56,860 nucleotides of DNA from Chitinophagaceae bacterium (GCA_016787065.1 JAEUVD010000034.1:1-56860); one strand, 5' to 3'; shown: positions 35,801 through 46,095, numbered from the stretch's first letter. Program-made: numbers and translations. The notes: generated by a model not told the origin, from the letters alone.

Positions 35801-36859
35801 TTATTTTTGGATGGTAATTTTTATATTTTCGTTGCTGTCGTGATTAAGTTTTGTGATTAAGATATACACTCCATTGCTCAATTCAGACAGATCAATGTTA
35901 TTTATACCATTTCGTAAACTAATTTTCTTTATTTGTTGACCAGTTACAGATGTGAGATTTGCTTCAACATCTGTAGTACTAGTTAAACTTACATGTAGTA
36001 TTCCATTAGTTACTGGGTTTGGAAACACGAAGAGATTTTGTTCATCACATTGTATTGGTGCATTTAATACTTGTGAATACATAAACGAACCTTCTAAATC
36101 TATCATCTTTAAACGGTACATGACTAGTTTATTGTTTATAGAGGGATTGTCATCTTTAAAGTAATAGGATGTATTGGTAGAAGTATTACCATGCGCTAAT
36201 ACACTTCCGATTGTTGTCCATTTCGCAGGAGTAGTCTCATATTTTTCCACTTCAAATTTTTCACTAGTTGTTTCAGATGACGTACTCCAATTAAGGTGTG
36301 CTACACAATTTTCAGTCTTTACAGTGAAATTATTCAAATGTGATAAAAGTGGAAAACCAGCTATTACTTCCACCGTTGACAAAGCAGAATTATCTGTAGT
36401 AAGATCACCAGTTACTGTAGGCCCTGCCGCACAATTAGTTCCATTGCCAAAATTAATATTTCCAGAAAAAGTTTGTGGAGCCGAAACCGTAACACCTTGT
36501 ACTTTAAGTATGATTATGCGACTTGTATTTACTGGTATAGGATCTGAAGAATTACACACTCGCAATTGTGAACCAGTATTTGATAAGATTGTCCAACCTA
36601 CAGGCAAACCTGTTTGTTGCGCATTTGGTAAAAACGTAACGGAAGTTGGTACTTGAATAATGGGCCTAAGCTTAGCTTGTGGAATTGTTGATATAGGACC
36701 AGTATTACCAATAGTTACAATAATATCGATAGTAGCACCTACAGGTACAATACCTGCATTTGACGGCAAAACGTTAATAAATGGATTAGCCTGTCCGAAT
36801 ACATTTAACGTGATGAATGTTGTTGCTAGTGTAAAGAGTAGTTGCTTAAAAAATTTCAT
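35801..36859 (-). CDS. T9SS-secreted protein with shared N-terminal Ig-like module
   Basis: 352 residues. Signal peptide 1-22; residues about 23-170 are the module (QANPFINVLPSNAGIV...DNSALSTVEV) found also in the proteins at 36972 and 42558, resembling DUF11-type adhesin domains. A fibronectin-like middle part (about 180-265, VAHLNWSTSSETTSEKFEVEKYE) follows, then a type A sorting domain (about 275-352: LFVFPNPVTNGILHVSLT ... LSNGVYILITKL). It should be exported by the T9SS and held at the surface. Function unknown, adhesion likely. Confidence 0.8.
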   Translation of the reverse strand: MKFFKQLLFTLATTFITLNVFGQANPFINVLPSNAGIVPVGATIDIIVTIGNTGPISTIPQAKLRPIIQVPTSVTFLPNAQQTGLPVGWTILSNTGSQLRVCNSSDPIPVNTSRIIILKVQGVTVSAPQTFSGNINFGNGTNCAAGPTVTGDLTTDNSALSTVEVIAGFPLLSHLNNFTVKTENCVAHLNWSTSSETTSEKFEVEKYETTPAKWTTIGSVLAHGNTSTNTSYYFKDDNPSINNKLVMYRLKMIDLEGSFMYSQVLNAPIQCDEQNLFVFPNPVTNGILHVSLTSTTDVEANLTSVTGQQIKKISLRNGINNIDLSELSNGVYILITKLNHDSNENIKITIQK

Positions 36860-36971
36860 TTTTTTAATTTATTTTATATTTAAGATTTGTTTTACTTCCA
36901 TTTATTATTACTATTTATGTATCTAATACCTAAATACTTTCAATTTTTACTTTGATAAAAGAACCATGTTG

Positions 36972-39587
36972 TTACTTACCAAACTTCGTAAACTTTGCAA
37001 CTTTCTTTTCGTCACCATTTATATAAACTAATAAATAAACTCCTCTTGCTAGTGAACTAATATCTATCGTAGTATTAAAACTATTTTCCTTAACCTTTTG
37101 TGATAGTAGTTTGGCTCCGTTATCGGCAAGGATTTGAAAATAAGCTCCAGTGCTAATTGCAGCTGAGTGATTGATACTTATACTATTCAACGCAGGGTTA
37201 GGATACACATTTAATTCTACACAGCCAGGTGGTAGCAGAGTGATATCAGAAGTAACGGAGCATCCATTCGTATCAACTACAGTGAACGTCCAAACACCCG
37301 GCCCTTTTACAAAATCACCTAATGAGCCAGTATAAGGCGGCATTCCGCCATTGGCAGAAATAGTTATCATGGTGCTACCTCCACAGTATTTAATGGCTTC
37401 ATACGTGGCAATTATTATTAATTTTTCAGGTTGTGTAATATTTATTTTTGGACTTGTAGTTGCGTAACAAGCGGGATTATTTTTTAATCTTATGTCTACG
37501 GTATATTCACCGGCAGGCACTAAAAAATTAGTAGAAGTTTGATAAGGACCACTGTTTATACTATATTCGAAAGCACCTACACCTCCACTTGCTGATATAG
37601 TTAAAGTACTACTATCGCCATTGCAGGTTATTGGGGTTGCAACAACTGTTCCGGTAATTGGAAGCGGTTCTGTTAAAAAGATAGTATCCGATTTACTGGA
37701 ACATCCATTAGAATCTTTGATAGTTATTTGATAAAAACCGGCAGGAACAACAAACTTATTTGAGCTTTGAAAAATTGTATCATTAATACTGAACTCATAT
37801 GGTAAAACACCACCGGAAGCAGAAGCTGTAATCGTACTATAATCTCCAAAACAAGTTATTGTAGTTGCAGAAGCATTGATTACTGGCGTTTGAGGCTGAG
37901 GGTTAATTACAATATTATTTACAACAGTTGGTGCACAGCCACTCGAATTCTGTACTGCTAAAGTTTGTATTCCTGCATTTGCAATAAAACCATTAACCGG
38001 ATAACTGCTGAATGGCCCACCATTAAAACTAAATGTTAGTGCTGTTGTATCACTAACCACCACAATTTCTCCAGTAGCTACCGTACAACTCGGTTGTGTA
38101 ATATTTAAAAGTGGTATCGTTGGTGATAGGGGTTGAGCATCTATGGTGATATAGGTAAAAGGAGAAAGACAGCCCCCTATAGCTTGTGCGATAAGAGGGT
38201 GTGTGCCAGTAACAATGCCCGAATAACCACCAACCGGATAAGCACTGAAAGCACCTCCATCAATACTATACAATAAATTAGAATCCGGATTAGTAATAAT
38301 AAAACTACCTGTTGAAACGGCACAAGTTGGCTGAGTAACAGTTACAGTTGGTGCAAGCGGTGCTCCTAAAACGGTATTAATAGTTATTAATGTTGCATTA
38401 GAAGAGGTACATCCAAAAGAATTCGTTACGTTAAAAGAATAACTGCCTGCAGCCAGACTATTAATAATGGTACTAGTTGTGTTACCACTGATATTTCCAG
38501 GGTTAAGGATCCATTGACCAGTTGGCAAATTAGATAGTTGAACCGAACCTGTAGATATAGAACAAGTAGGTTGAATGACGGTATCAATAACCGGTGCTAA
38601 TGGCGTGGGTGGTTGAGCACTTATCGTAAAGTTTGTAATTGGTGGACTACAATTACTTGCATTCCTTGCCAAAATAGAATGTGCTCCCGAAGCTAAGTAG
38701 TACCCTGTTGGCGGATAACTAGTAAATGAACCTCCATCTACGCTAAAGGTTAACCCTGTTGTATCTGATGTAATGGAAACAATACCTAAAGAATCGGTAC
38801 ATGTAGGGTCTATTATACTTATAAAGGTAAGTGGTACTGCAATAGGTTCAGTTATTGTAATAGTTGTATTCGTAATACACGCTATAGGATTGCTAACTTC
38901 CCTAGCTGTTAGCGTATAAGTGCCAGCCGGAGCAGTAAAAATATTACTGGATTGATAAGTGGTGGTTCCTGAAATATTGTACTCCACCGCACCAGTTGCA
39001 TTTGTAACATTACAAGTAATAGTTGTAGAATCCCCATTGCATACAATTGTACCTGCAGTAGCGGTAACTCCTAAACTGCATCCGGGTAAAACCTCGATAG
39101 TAGAAAGTGCAGAATTATCTGTAATAAGATCGCCGGCAACAGAAGTGCCTGCCGCGCATGTTGTTCCATTACCAAAATTTATGTTTCCTGAAAATGTGAG
39201 TGGAGAAGAGACGGTTACTCCTTGAATCTTTAGTGTGATTGTACGACTTGTATTAATAGGAATAGAATCAGTAGAATTACAAAAACGCAATTGAGTACCG
39301 GTGTTAGTTAATATAGTCCATCCAGAAGGTAACCCCGTTTGTTGTGCGCTTGGCAAAAACTGAACAGAGGATGGAACCTGAATAACTGGTCTTAATTTAG
39401 CCTTTGGAACTGCAGATACAGGACCCGTATTACCAATGGTTACAACAATATCTATGATGCCACCTGTTGTTACAATGCCTGAATTTGATGGCAAAACATT
39501 TATAAAAGGATTCGCTTGTCCAACAGTATAAAATTTTGCTAAACAAAGAATTGAAAGTAAGATAAGTAATTGTCTTAAGATTCTCAT
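36972..39587 (-). CDS. Large T9SS-secreted SprB-repeat protein with shared N-terminal module
   Basis: 871 residues. Signal peptide 1-23; residues about 24-170 are the shared Ig-like module. Then come SprB-type and related repeats with recurring CNGDS/CFGDYST starts, ASGGV-x-x-YEYSI cores, and a block of three repeats beginning TQPTC or TQPSC around residues 400-560 (SIDGGAFSAYPVGGY). A type A sorting domain ends the protein (LNVYPNPALNSISINHS ... SLARGVYLLVYINGDEKKVAKF). SprB-like adhesins support attachment and, in gliding species, motility. A very long 5' leader is suggested by the upstream -7 box. Confidence 0.85.
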   Translation of the reverse strand: MRILRQLLILLSILCLAKFYTVGQANPFINVLPSNSGIVTTGGIIDIVVTIGNTGPVSAVPKAKLRPVIQVPSSVQFLPSAQQTGLPSGWTILTNTGTQLRFCNSTDSIPINTSRTITLKIQGVTVSSPLTFSGNINFGNGTTCAAGTSVAGDLITDNSALSTIEVLPGCSLGVTATAGTIVCNGDSTTITCNVTNATGAVEYNISGTTTYQSSNIFTAPAGTYTLTAREVSNPIACITNTTITITEPIAVPLTFISIIDPTCTDSLGIVSITSDTTGLTFSVDGGSFTSYPPTGYYLASGAHSILARNASNCSPPITNFTISAQPPTPLAPVIDTVIQPTCSISTGSVQLSNLPTGQWILNPGNISGNTTSTIINSLAAGSYSFNVTNSFGCTSSNATLITINTVLGAPLAPTVTVTQPTCAVSTGSFIITNPDSNLLYSIDGGAFSAYPVGGYSGIVTGTHPLIAQAIGGCLSPFTYITIDAQPLSPTIPLLNITQPSCTVATGEIVVVSDTTALTFSFNGGPFSSYPVNGFIANAGIQTLAVQNSSGCAPTVVNNIVINPQPQTPVINASATTITCFGDYSTITASASGGVLPYEFSINDTIFQSSNKFVVPAGFYQITIKDSNGCSSKSDTIFLTEPLPITGTVVATPITCNGDSSTLTISASGGVGAFEYSINSGPYQTSTNFLVPAGEYTVDIRLKNNPACYATTSPKINITQPEKLIIIATYEAIKYCGGSTMITISANGGMPPYTGSLGDFVKGPGVWTFTVVDTNGCSVTSDITLLPPGCVELNVYPNPALNSISINHSAAISTGAYFQILADNGAKLLSQKVKENSFNTTIDISSLARGVYLLVYINGDEKKVAKFTKFGK

Positions 39588-39845
39588 TGAAATATAAATA
39601 ATAGTTTACTTCTTATTTAATAGTTTACGGTTATATCAACGTATTCCTGTTGATGTAACAATGTTGTTCGCAATGATTTATCTTAAGCTTGCTCTAAAAC
39701 CTAACTTTACTTTATAAACTAATATTCTACCTACCTATTGTATGCAACACTAATTGCATGTAACCTTAGTGCAAAAAAAGTTTTAAAGAAGAAGAAAGTA
39801 AATTAAAAAAGTAAAATTATATCGTCATATCATTTCAAACTTATG

Positions 39846-39853
39846 CAAAGATA
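39846..39853 (-). promoter_or_regulatory. Possible -7 box of the SprB-repeat gene
   Basis: Minus-strand TATCTTTG, an exact TAnnTTTG match, about 260 nt before the start at 39587; it would give a leader of about 250 nt. Confidence 0.4.
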
Positions 39854-40651
39854 GAATTAGTAAATAGCAAACTATTTATTTGATATTACGAAATCATTAA
39901 TTAAAATTCGTTCCGCTTTATTGTGCTGTAATGTTTAATCAACCTACGTTCATATGTTGAATCGTTAACTGCATTAAGACTGCTGTTATTGTTGTGTTTG
40001 CTGCCGAAATACCTTTTCTACCATTTGAAAAATAATTCGTTTTTCCGTTAGACTTCTTCGTAACTATACTAGTAGAACATGAACATTAGTAAAGTATGTA
40101 ACTAAGAAAAGAACTCTTACATTTTAATGAACATAATCATAGAGTTAAGAAGAATAACGGTCCTTTAAAGCAAATTTTTTTTCAAATTTGCAGCATGCAT
40201 ATTCCATACTTTTTTATCTATGAAGTAAGCACGAATGCTTAAGCTTCTTAGTAATTGTAATTAAGTTATAGCAAACTAAAAGAATCATCATGTTAATAGA
40301 GGCGTTACTTCCATTTAAAAAAGTATAAGGAAGATGAGTTGAATAAGCGTACGTATTATTGTAATAGCAAGAGAAATTAACGTGATTCAAAATGAATGTA
40401 TAGTTTACTTTTTATGAATGTGCATGCGATAGATTCAACAAACATGGAACTAGGTTTAAACATATTTTGTTTGCTTACATTCGAAAGAATCTTTTACAAG
40501 TTCCTTCCTACCTGAATTTCAATAATCAACTTATCCTAAGTTATAATTCATTTTTCAGCGCGCGATTAAAGATTTTTTATAAACACTTAAATTAATGTTT
40601 AGGCTACAATTTCTTAATGCAATTTAAGGTAGCTGTTTTATTGTTCTGAAA

Positions 40652-40659
40652 TACGTTTG
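40652..40659 (+). promoter_or_regulatory. -7 box TACGTTTG of the beta-helix gene
   Basis: Exact TAnnTTTG element about 70 nt upstream of the ATG at 40730. Confidence 0.5.
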
Positions 40660-40729
40660 TGCCCTGTAAAAAATTACTTTTTATAAACAAACTCTTTAAG
40701 AAATTATAATTCCCAAAAAAAAAATCAAA

Positions 40730-42526
40730 ATGACAAAAAAAAATTTAACACTCACATTTTTATTAGCAATCACAAGTATGATAGCTATGTCTCAAGTAGT
40801 ACCTACAACGTATCGTGGTGCATTTGAACCTGCTCCTACACCAATGTGGACAGACAATTGGACCAACTGGGACCCACAGAACGCTTCTTACGGAGCACCT
40901 ACAGTTACTGTAACTGGTGTAATCACATCCAATACCACATGGACAAAAAATAACGTTTATTTACTTCAAGGTACTGTGTTTGTAGATAGTTTAGTAACAC
41001 TTACTATTGAAGCTGGTACTGTTGTTCGTGGAGATGCAAATACTGTAATTAGCGCATTAGTAATACAAAGAGGAGCAAAAATTATTGCAAACGGAACGCC
41101 ATGTAATCCAATCGTATTTACCTCCAGCAAAGCTATTGGTGCGAGAACAAAAGGTGATTGGGGAGGTATAATTATTGAGGGGAGAGCATTAAATAATTTA
41201 GGCACTGAAGTTCCAATCGAAGGAATAGGTGCTACTAATCCTCGTGCTCGCCATGGCGGTAGCAGTCCTAATGATAATTCTGGTTCCTTAACCTATGCTC
41301 GTATTGAATATGCCGGTTTTGTGATTGCAACAAACAATGAAATGAATGGCTTAACTCTTGGTTCTGTAGGTAGCGGCACTACAATACATCATATACAAAC
41401 CTCGTTTGGTTTAGACGATGCGTTTGAGTGGTTTGGCGGTTCAGTGAATTGTACCCATTTAGTAGCCTATAGATGCCTTGATGATGATTTTGATACTGAT
41501 AATGGTTACAGTGGAACAGTACAATTTGCATTAGGTGTTAAAGATCCTGCAGTTGCAGATGATCCAACGGTTTCTACTTCAGAAGGATGGGAGTCCGATA
41601 ACAACGGTACTGCTCCATTTACGCTTACACCAAAAACATCTGCAAAGTTTTACAACGTAACACAAATAGGTGCATTTAGATGTTCAAGTAATTCAGGTGG
41701 TATTACGCAACCAACAGCTAATGGATTTAGAAGAGGCGCTCGATTAAGAAGAAATACAGAGTTGAAAATTTATAATAGCATTTTAATGAACAATTGGAGA
41801 GGTTTAATAATGGATGCAGATGTTCTTGCTAATGGACAAGCAGCATTTCAAAATAATGTAATAGCTATGGATTATACTACCGTTTGGAGTGGAACATATG
41901 CTGGCGCAGCTGTAGCGGCAGAAAATGCTGCAACTGCTACTTACCTAAACAATCCGGCAAATGGTAATTCCATTATAAGCACACCTTGTGATGTATTGGT
42001 AAATGCTTGGAGTTTTACAAATCCTGATTACCGTCCTAATGGCGCTGGTTCAGGAGCAGCATTAGCCGGTGCAGATTTAACACCGGGTATTCAAATAGAA
42101 ACAGCCTTATTTACTGCTAATCAAACAGCGGAATTATTAGTTGACATATTTGAGAATGCAGTTGGTAATTCAAATGGTACAATAACAGTTACTATACCGG
42201 TACCATCAGGTTTTACACTTGCAGTACCATCTATTGCAACACTTTCTAGTACTCCAACTTCAGGTACAAATGGTACTTCTGCATTTTTTGCGACTCCTTA
42301 CAATAACGGTGATTGGAATTTTAGTTTGTCTGGTGGTTTTGTTACTGCTACTTCAAAGGCAGGTGTTTCAATACCACAATCAGGTGTTTCCACCTTAGGT
42401 TTTACTATTAAAAGAAATAGCGGCACACCAGCGGGTACTAACTCTAATTTGGTTATTACGGTTTCAGGTGGTTCTGATAGTACACCCGCTAATAACAGTG
42501 CAAATAATAGCTTAAGTACTTTGTAA
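40730..42526 (+). CDS. Secreted beta-helix protein of a common Bacteroidota surface family
   Basis: 598 residues with a signal peptide (1-21). Residues about 60-460 form a parallel beta-helix of a recurring family, with LTIEAGTVVRGDA, GDWGGIIIEGRA, IEYAGFVIATNNEMNGLTLGSVGSGT and an Asp-rich CLDDDFDTDNGYSG turn that could bind calcium. Residues about 470-598 are a DUF11/Ig-like domain ending SDSTPANNSANNSLSTL. No type A or B sorting tail is visible, so the export route is unclear. It lies 31 nt before the next surface gene and probably shares its mRNA. Function unknown; adhesion or binding likely. Confidence 0.8.
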   Translation: MTKKNLTLTFLLAITSMIAMSQVVPTTYRGAFEPAPTPMWTDNWTNWDPQNASYGAPTVTVTGVITSNTTWTKNNVYLLQGTVFVDSLVTLTIEAGTVVRGDANTVISALVIQRGAKIIANGTPCNPIVFTSSKAIGARTKGDWGGIIIEGRALNNLGTEVPIEGIGATNPRARHGGSSPNDNSGSLTYARIEYAGFVIATNNEMNGLTLGSVGSGTTIHHIQTSFGLDDAFEWFGGSVNCTHLVAYRCLDDDFDTDNGYSGTVQFALGVKDPAVADDPTVSTSEGWESDNNGTAPFTLTPKTSAKFYNVTQIGAFRCSSNSGGITQPTANGFRRGARLRRNTELKIYNSILMNNWRGLIMDADVLANGQAAFQNNVIAMDYTTVWSGTYAGAAVAAENAATATYLNNPANGNSIISTPCDVLVNAWSFTNPDYRPNGAGSGAALAGADLTPGIQIETALFTANQTAELLVDIFENAVGNSNGTITVTIPVPSGFTLAVPSIATLSSTPTSGTNGTSAFFATPYNNGDWNFSLSGGFVTATSKAGVSIPQSGVSTLGFTIKRNSGTPAGTNSNLVITVSGGSDSTPANNSANNSLSTL

Positions 42527-42557
42527 AAAATAACTTATCAAATTTTAAAAAAAAATA

Positions 42558-43637
42558 ATGAAAAATTTAAAGTTAATAATGCTATGCTGCATTGGAGCTT
42601 TGTTTATAGTTGGTAAGTCTTTTGGGCAAGCCAATCCTTTTATAAACGTGTTGCCTTCAAATTCAGGTATTGTATCTGTTGGTGCTACCATCGATATTAT
42701 GGTAACCATCGGTAACAGTGGACCAATTGCAACAATTCCTCAAGCTAAACTTAGGCCTATCATCCAAGTACCTCCTTCCGTTACTTTTTTGCCAAATGCA
42801 CAACAAGTTGGCTTACCGGCAGGATGGACAATATTATCAAACACTGGTTCACAATTACGAATTTGTAATTCTTCAGATCCTATTCCAGTAAGTACTAGTC
42901 GCACCATTATTCTAAAAGCTCAAGGTGTAACCGTTACTCCTCCACAAACATTTTCTGGGAATATTAATTTTGGAAATGGTACTACTTGTGGAGCTGGTAC
43001 ATCCGTAGCTGGCGATCTTACAACAGATAATTCGGCAACTTCTACCGTACAAGTAGTAGCACCAATTACACTAAACCTAAATGTATTTATTGAAGGATAT
43101 TGGGACGGTGCAGGTGCTATGCTTCCTGTATTAGCGAATCAAGGTCAATCTAATCCTACAACAGATTGTGATAGCATCACTGTTGAATTACATGATGCAA
43201 ACGCTCCTTATGCGTCATTATTTAGCACCATTGCAGTTCTTCATACGGATGGTACGGCTTCAGCGGTATTTCCACCCAACGTTACAACAGGTAATTATTA
43301 TATCGTAATAAAACATAGAAATTCGGTAGAAACTTGGAGTGCAAACCCAGTGGCGATCGGTACAACCACGAACTATAGTTTCAGTTCCGGGGCTAGTAAT
43401 GCTTTTGCAAGCAATCAAGCTCAATTGGCCACGAATATCTATGCCTTGCTCAGCGGTGATATCAATCAGGATGGTGCCATAGACGCCTTTGATTATTTAA
43501 TATTAGATCCAGATATTATTTTGGGTAACAGCGGATATTTTAATACTGATATTAATGGAGATGGGGTAATAGACGCTTTTGATTACCTGATTCTAGATGT
43601 GAATAGTATAAACGGAATTACGGTACAAGGACCTTAG
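42558..43637 (+). CDS. Surface protein: shared Ig-like module plus dockerin-like C-terminal module
   Basis: 359 residues. Signal peptide 1-23, the shared Ig-like module at 24-170, then residues 174-359 form a module almost the same in layout as the chitinase tail at 51752: a beta-rich half (DSITVELHD ... YYIVIKHRNSVETWSANPV) and two EF-hand-like dockerin repeats, DINQDGAIDAFD (301-312) and DINGDGVIDAFD (331-342). The Asp/Asn pattern should bind calcium. No canonical T9SS tail follows. It probably pairs with a surface anchor or cohesin-like partner not seen here. Confidence 0.82.
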   Translation: MKNLKLIMLCCIGALFIVGKSFGQANPFINVLPSNSGIVSVGATIDIMVTIGNSGPIATIPQAKLRPIIQVPPSVTFLPNAQQVGLPAGWTILSNTGSQLRICNSSDPIPVSTSRTIILKAQGVTVTPPQTFSGNINFGNGTTCGAGTSVAGDLTTDNSATSTVQVVAPITLNLNVFIEGYWDGAGAMLPVLANQGQSNPTTDCDSITVELHDANAPYASLFSTIAVLHTDGTASAVFPPNVTTGNYYIVIKHRNSVETWSANPVAIGTTTNYSFSSGASNAFASNQAQLATNIYALLSGDINQDGAIDAFDYLILDPDIILGNSGYFNTDINGDGVIDAFDYLILDVNSINGITVQGP

Positions 43638-43761
43638 TGTTGTTTTTATCTGCTACAAACGAAATTCTAAACGACATTTTTCCAATTTCAAAAAATAGAT
43701 CAAATGACTTTAGAGGGCTATAGCAGATAGAAAGTAAATTCACTAATATCTGACCAACATA

Positions 43762-43795
43762 AAAAAAGGATAGCTGAAATAGGCTATCCTTTTTT
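43762..43795 (+). terminator. Rho-independent terminator of the 40.7-43.6 kb operon
   Basis: AAAAAAGGATAGC/GCTATCCTTTTTT stem of 13 bp with an 8-nt loop and T run. Its symmetry suits both directions. A 100-codon minus-strand frame across this hairpin is therefore not considered a gene. Confidence 0.9.
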
Positions 43796-44429
43796 GTTGT
43801 GTTTGCAGTGCCAAAAAGGTTTTGTGTACGCTTGAAAAATTTTTCAGACAGTCGCTTTTTTCTCAAACAATAAAAGTTTAAATACCCTCTTTTGAGTAAT
43901 CTGTAAATAGTAGAAATCAAAAATGGGATTGATACACTAAGCGATTACCAGTTCGCAAGTATATCGTTTGTTTAGCTGGTGTAATAATCTTGGAGCTTTC
44001 AGTGAGGGTATGTTGGCTCCAAAAGAAATTTAAGTTCTCTAGAATTAGTTACTGCGCTAGCGCACAGAACATGATCGGTTATAACTTGAAATCAATGTAA
44101 TTTGATATGCCATGATCAGTATCCAAACATTGGATACCATTGAAGTTTCAGATCAGAATGTTTATTGATAGATTGATGTATTCTCATCCTAAAAATAAAC
44201 CATGCCATAAGTACTATCTTCTTTCATAAAATACTTGAATGGAGAAGAAATCGTTATGAAGGTTCCCGAAAAAAGAATGTATCAACATTCCCAACTATTG
44301 AAAAGTATAATTCAATAGCAAGGAAATGTGATGACATCTATTTCTTTGCTAGATTTCCAGATTCAACAATATCTCAAGGCTGCTATCTTACCGCTAACTT
44401 CGGAATACAACTTTTACACTCTTTGTGAA
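43796..44429. other. Gene-free stretch after the terminator
   Basis: 634 bp without a supported gene. One plus-strand frame stays open for 83 codons (44177-44425) but lacks a start codon and any recognisable similarity; it may be chance or a decayed gene. Confidence 0.4.
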
Positions 44430-45986
44430 TTACTCAATAACCAGTTTTAACACGGTTGAATTAACATGAAGGAAATACACGCCCGCTTTCCAATGATTAA
44501 CCTGCAAGCGATTCCCATTGCGTATTACTTTCATTGGTTGTGCTTGACTATTGGTTATTCGAAGTTGTTGAAGTTGTTCATGACTAAAATTTAATAGTTG
44601 TACTTCGTTGGTGGCAGGGTTAGGAAAAATTTGCAACGATTGCTCAGAAGCTATGGAAGAATTTGTTGTGGCAAAATAACTGAAACAGGAAGAGGTGTCG
44701 CTGCAATTCCCTACTGTTACTACTAAAGCATAATCACCATTTGTTGTTGGTGTATAGGTAGAAGAGGTAGCCCCTCCAATAGCAGTTAAGGGGTTACAAG
44801 TAAACCATTGATATAAAGAAGCATTGGTTGTATCGGCTTGTAGCGTAGCACCAATTTGAGTTATGGTTGCATTTACGGAATCGAGATAAACAATCGTCAT
44901 AATCAAACTATCACAATTATTAGAAACCCCGTTTAACACACTAACCTGGGCAGTGTCGTATTGGGCATTCATAAACCATGTACTATCCGGAAACATCACA
45001 TTATCGCCAGCACAAACATGAATGGTATCACTGCTTGCATAACCACCACAATTTTTAATCACAAGCTGCACATCGCGGGTAGTACTTCCTATCCATTGTC
45101 CGTTTCGATATTCATTGGCCCGATGAGCTAGTACAAAGTGGCCTATTTGAGCAGGTATAAAGCCATAAATACCGGTTGCCGGATCAAGGTTATAGGTATT
45201 ATTACAAGCAATTGGATTGCCGTTAACTGAGTTAACATTATACGGCGGAACTCCTGAAGTTGAAAGAATATTATATGATGGACCAGCTGTACAAGATTGT
45301 CCTGAACGGGGCATGATAGTTTCTACAAAAATCGAATCGCCATCAGCATCATATACTCCACCTGTGTGCAAGAACGGGAAATTTATACAGGCTTGAGGAA
45401 TGGGTAGTTTATGGATACTATCGGCATACATAAAAAATGGAGAACTGTTTATCGTAGATACGGTATTATCAAAATAAGCATCCACATATAAATCATAACT
45501 GCCCGGTAGTTGTGGACCAATATTCATAGATAAGTCATTCCGACAGCATAAGCTAACCCAAAAATGCCATGAATTACAGGTATCATTCAAAACAACAGTA
45601 TCTTGATACCACCACTGACGATACCCCTGATTAATAGCATTAATGTTTGTACATGTTGTACCAGTATTACAAGCATTATAAAGGACAGAACCATTGGGTG
45701 ACGGAGGATTGGTTGGAACGATACCAATAACCTTACTTAAATTGGCACTTTGAATTAAAGTTGCACAACTACTTTTGTAACATAAACTAAGAGAAAGTGG
45801 TGGAGCCCCTGGATTTGTTTGTCCGGTATAACCGCAATCCTGATAATATCGAACCAAAAAAATATAACTATTTGTAGTACCCGGAACAAGGGAATAGCTC
45901 ATTTCTAAACCCGCAATATGGGTTGCCAAAGAACTTTTACAAAAAGAAATTAAACTTAGAAATCCTAATAAAAGTAATCGATACAT
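44430..45986 (-). CDS. T9SS-secreted surface protein (THIxGxEM-type N-terminus)
   Basis: 518 residues. Signal peptide 1-21, then the start ATHIAGLEMSYSLVPGTTNSYIFLVRYYQDC of a wide Bacteroidota surface-protein family with many Cys. Ig-like segments follow (residues about 330-440), and the protein ends in a type A sorting domain (LQIFPNPATNEVQLLNF ... WKAGVYFLHVNSTVLKLVIE). Exported by the T9SS; role unknown. Its 3' 150 bp are duplicated at 32587-32738. Confidence 0.82.
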   Translation of the reverse strand: MYRLLLLGFLSLISFCKSSLATHIAGLEMSYSLVPGTTNSYIFLVRYYQDCGYTGQTNPGAPPLSLSLCYKSSCATLIQSANLSKVIGIVPTNPPSPNGSVLYNACNTGTTCTNINAINQGYRQWWYQDTVVLNDTCNSWHFWVSLCCRNDLSMNIGPQLPGSYDLYVDAYFDNTVSTINSSPFFMYADSIHKLPIPQACINFPFLHTGGVYDADGDSIFVETIMPRSGQSCTAGPSYNILSTSGVPPYNVNSVNGNPIACNNTYNLDPATGIYGFIPAQIGHFVLAHRANEYRNGQWIGSTTRDVQLVIKNCGGYASSDTIHVCAGDNVMFPDSTWFMNAQYDTAQVSVLNGVSNNCDSLIMTIVYLDSVNATITQIGATLQADTTNASLYQWFTCNPLTAIGGATSSTYTPTTNGDYALVVTVGNCSDTSSCFSYFATTNSSIASEQSLQIFPNPATNEVQLLNFSHEQLQQLRITNSQAQPMKVIRNGNRLQVNHWKAGVYFLHVNSTVLKLVIE

Positions 45987-46095
45987 GTTTGTTGTTTGAA
46001 ATCAAGACGAGGATGTGTTTTGTATGGTTTGTAGAGAAAGTTAATACAAAATACTTATTCTATTCCGTAGTATCAAATCGTTCACGCTGCAATTA

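Larger units (their letters stand above)
39588..40729. other. 1.14-kb AT-rich gene-free region between divergent surface genes
   Basis: No frame that looks coding. It holds the -7 boxes for both flanking genes and a hairpin GCAAATTT/AAATTTGC (40170-40191) with an internal T run that could end a small transcript. Long homopolymer A/T runs are frequent. It may be a regulatory region or a decayed gene. Confidence 0.5.

Noticed and set aside
36174..39225. Plus-strand frames of 88-160 codons opposite the T9SS genes
   Set aside because: Val/Pro-rich mirror frames produced by Thr/Asn-rich repeats on the coding strand.
43618..43920. 100-codon minus-strand frame after the 42558 gene
   Set aside because: It runs through a strong terminator hairpin and overlaps the end of the upstream gene; no family resemblance.
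32587..44579. A composite transposon between the two copies of the T9SS tail
   Set aside because: No transposase, terminal inverted repeats or target duplications were seen; recombination between coding tails explains it more simply.
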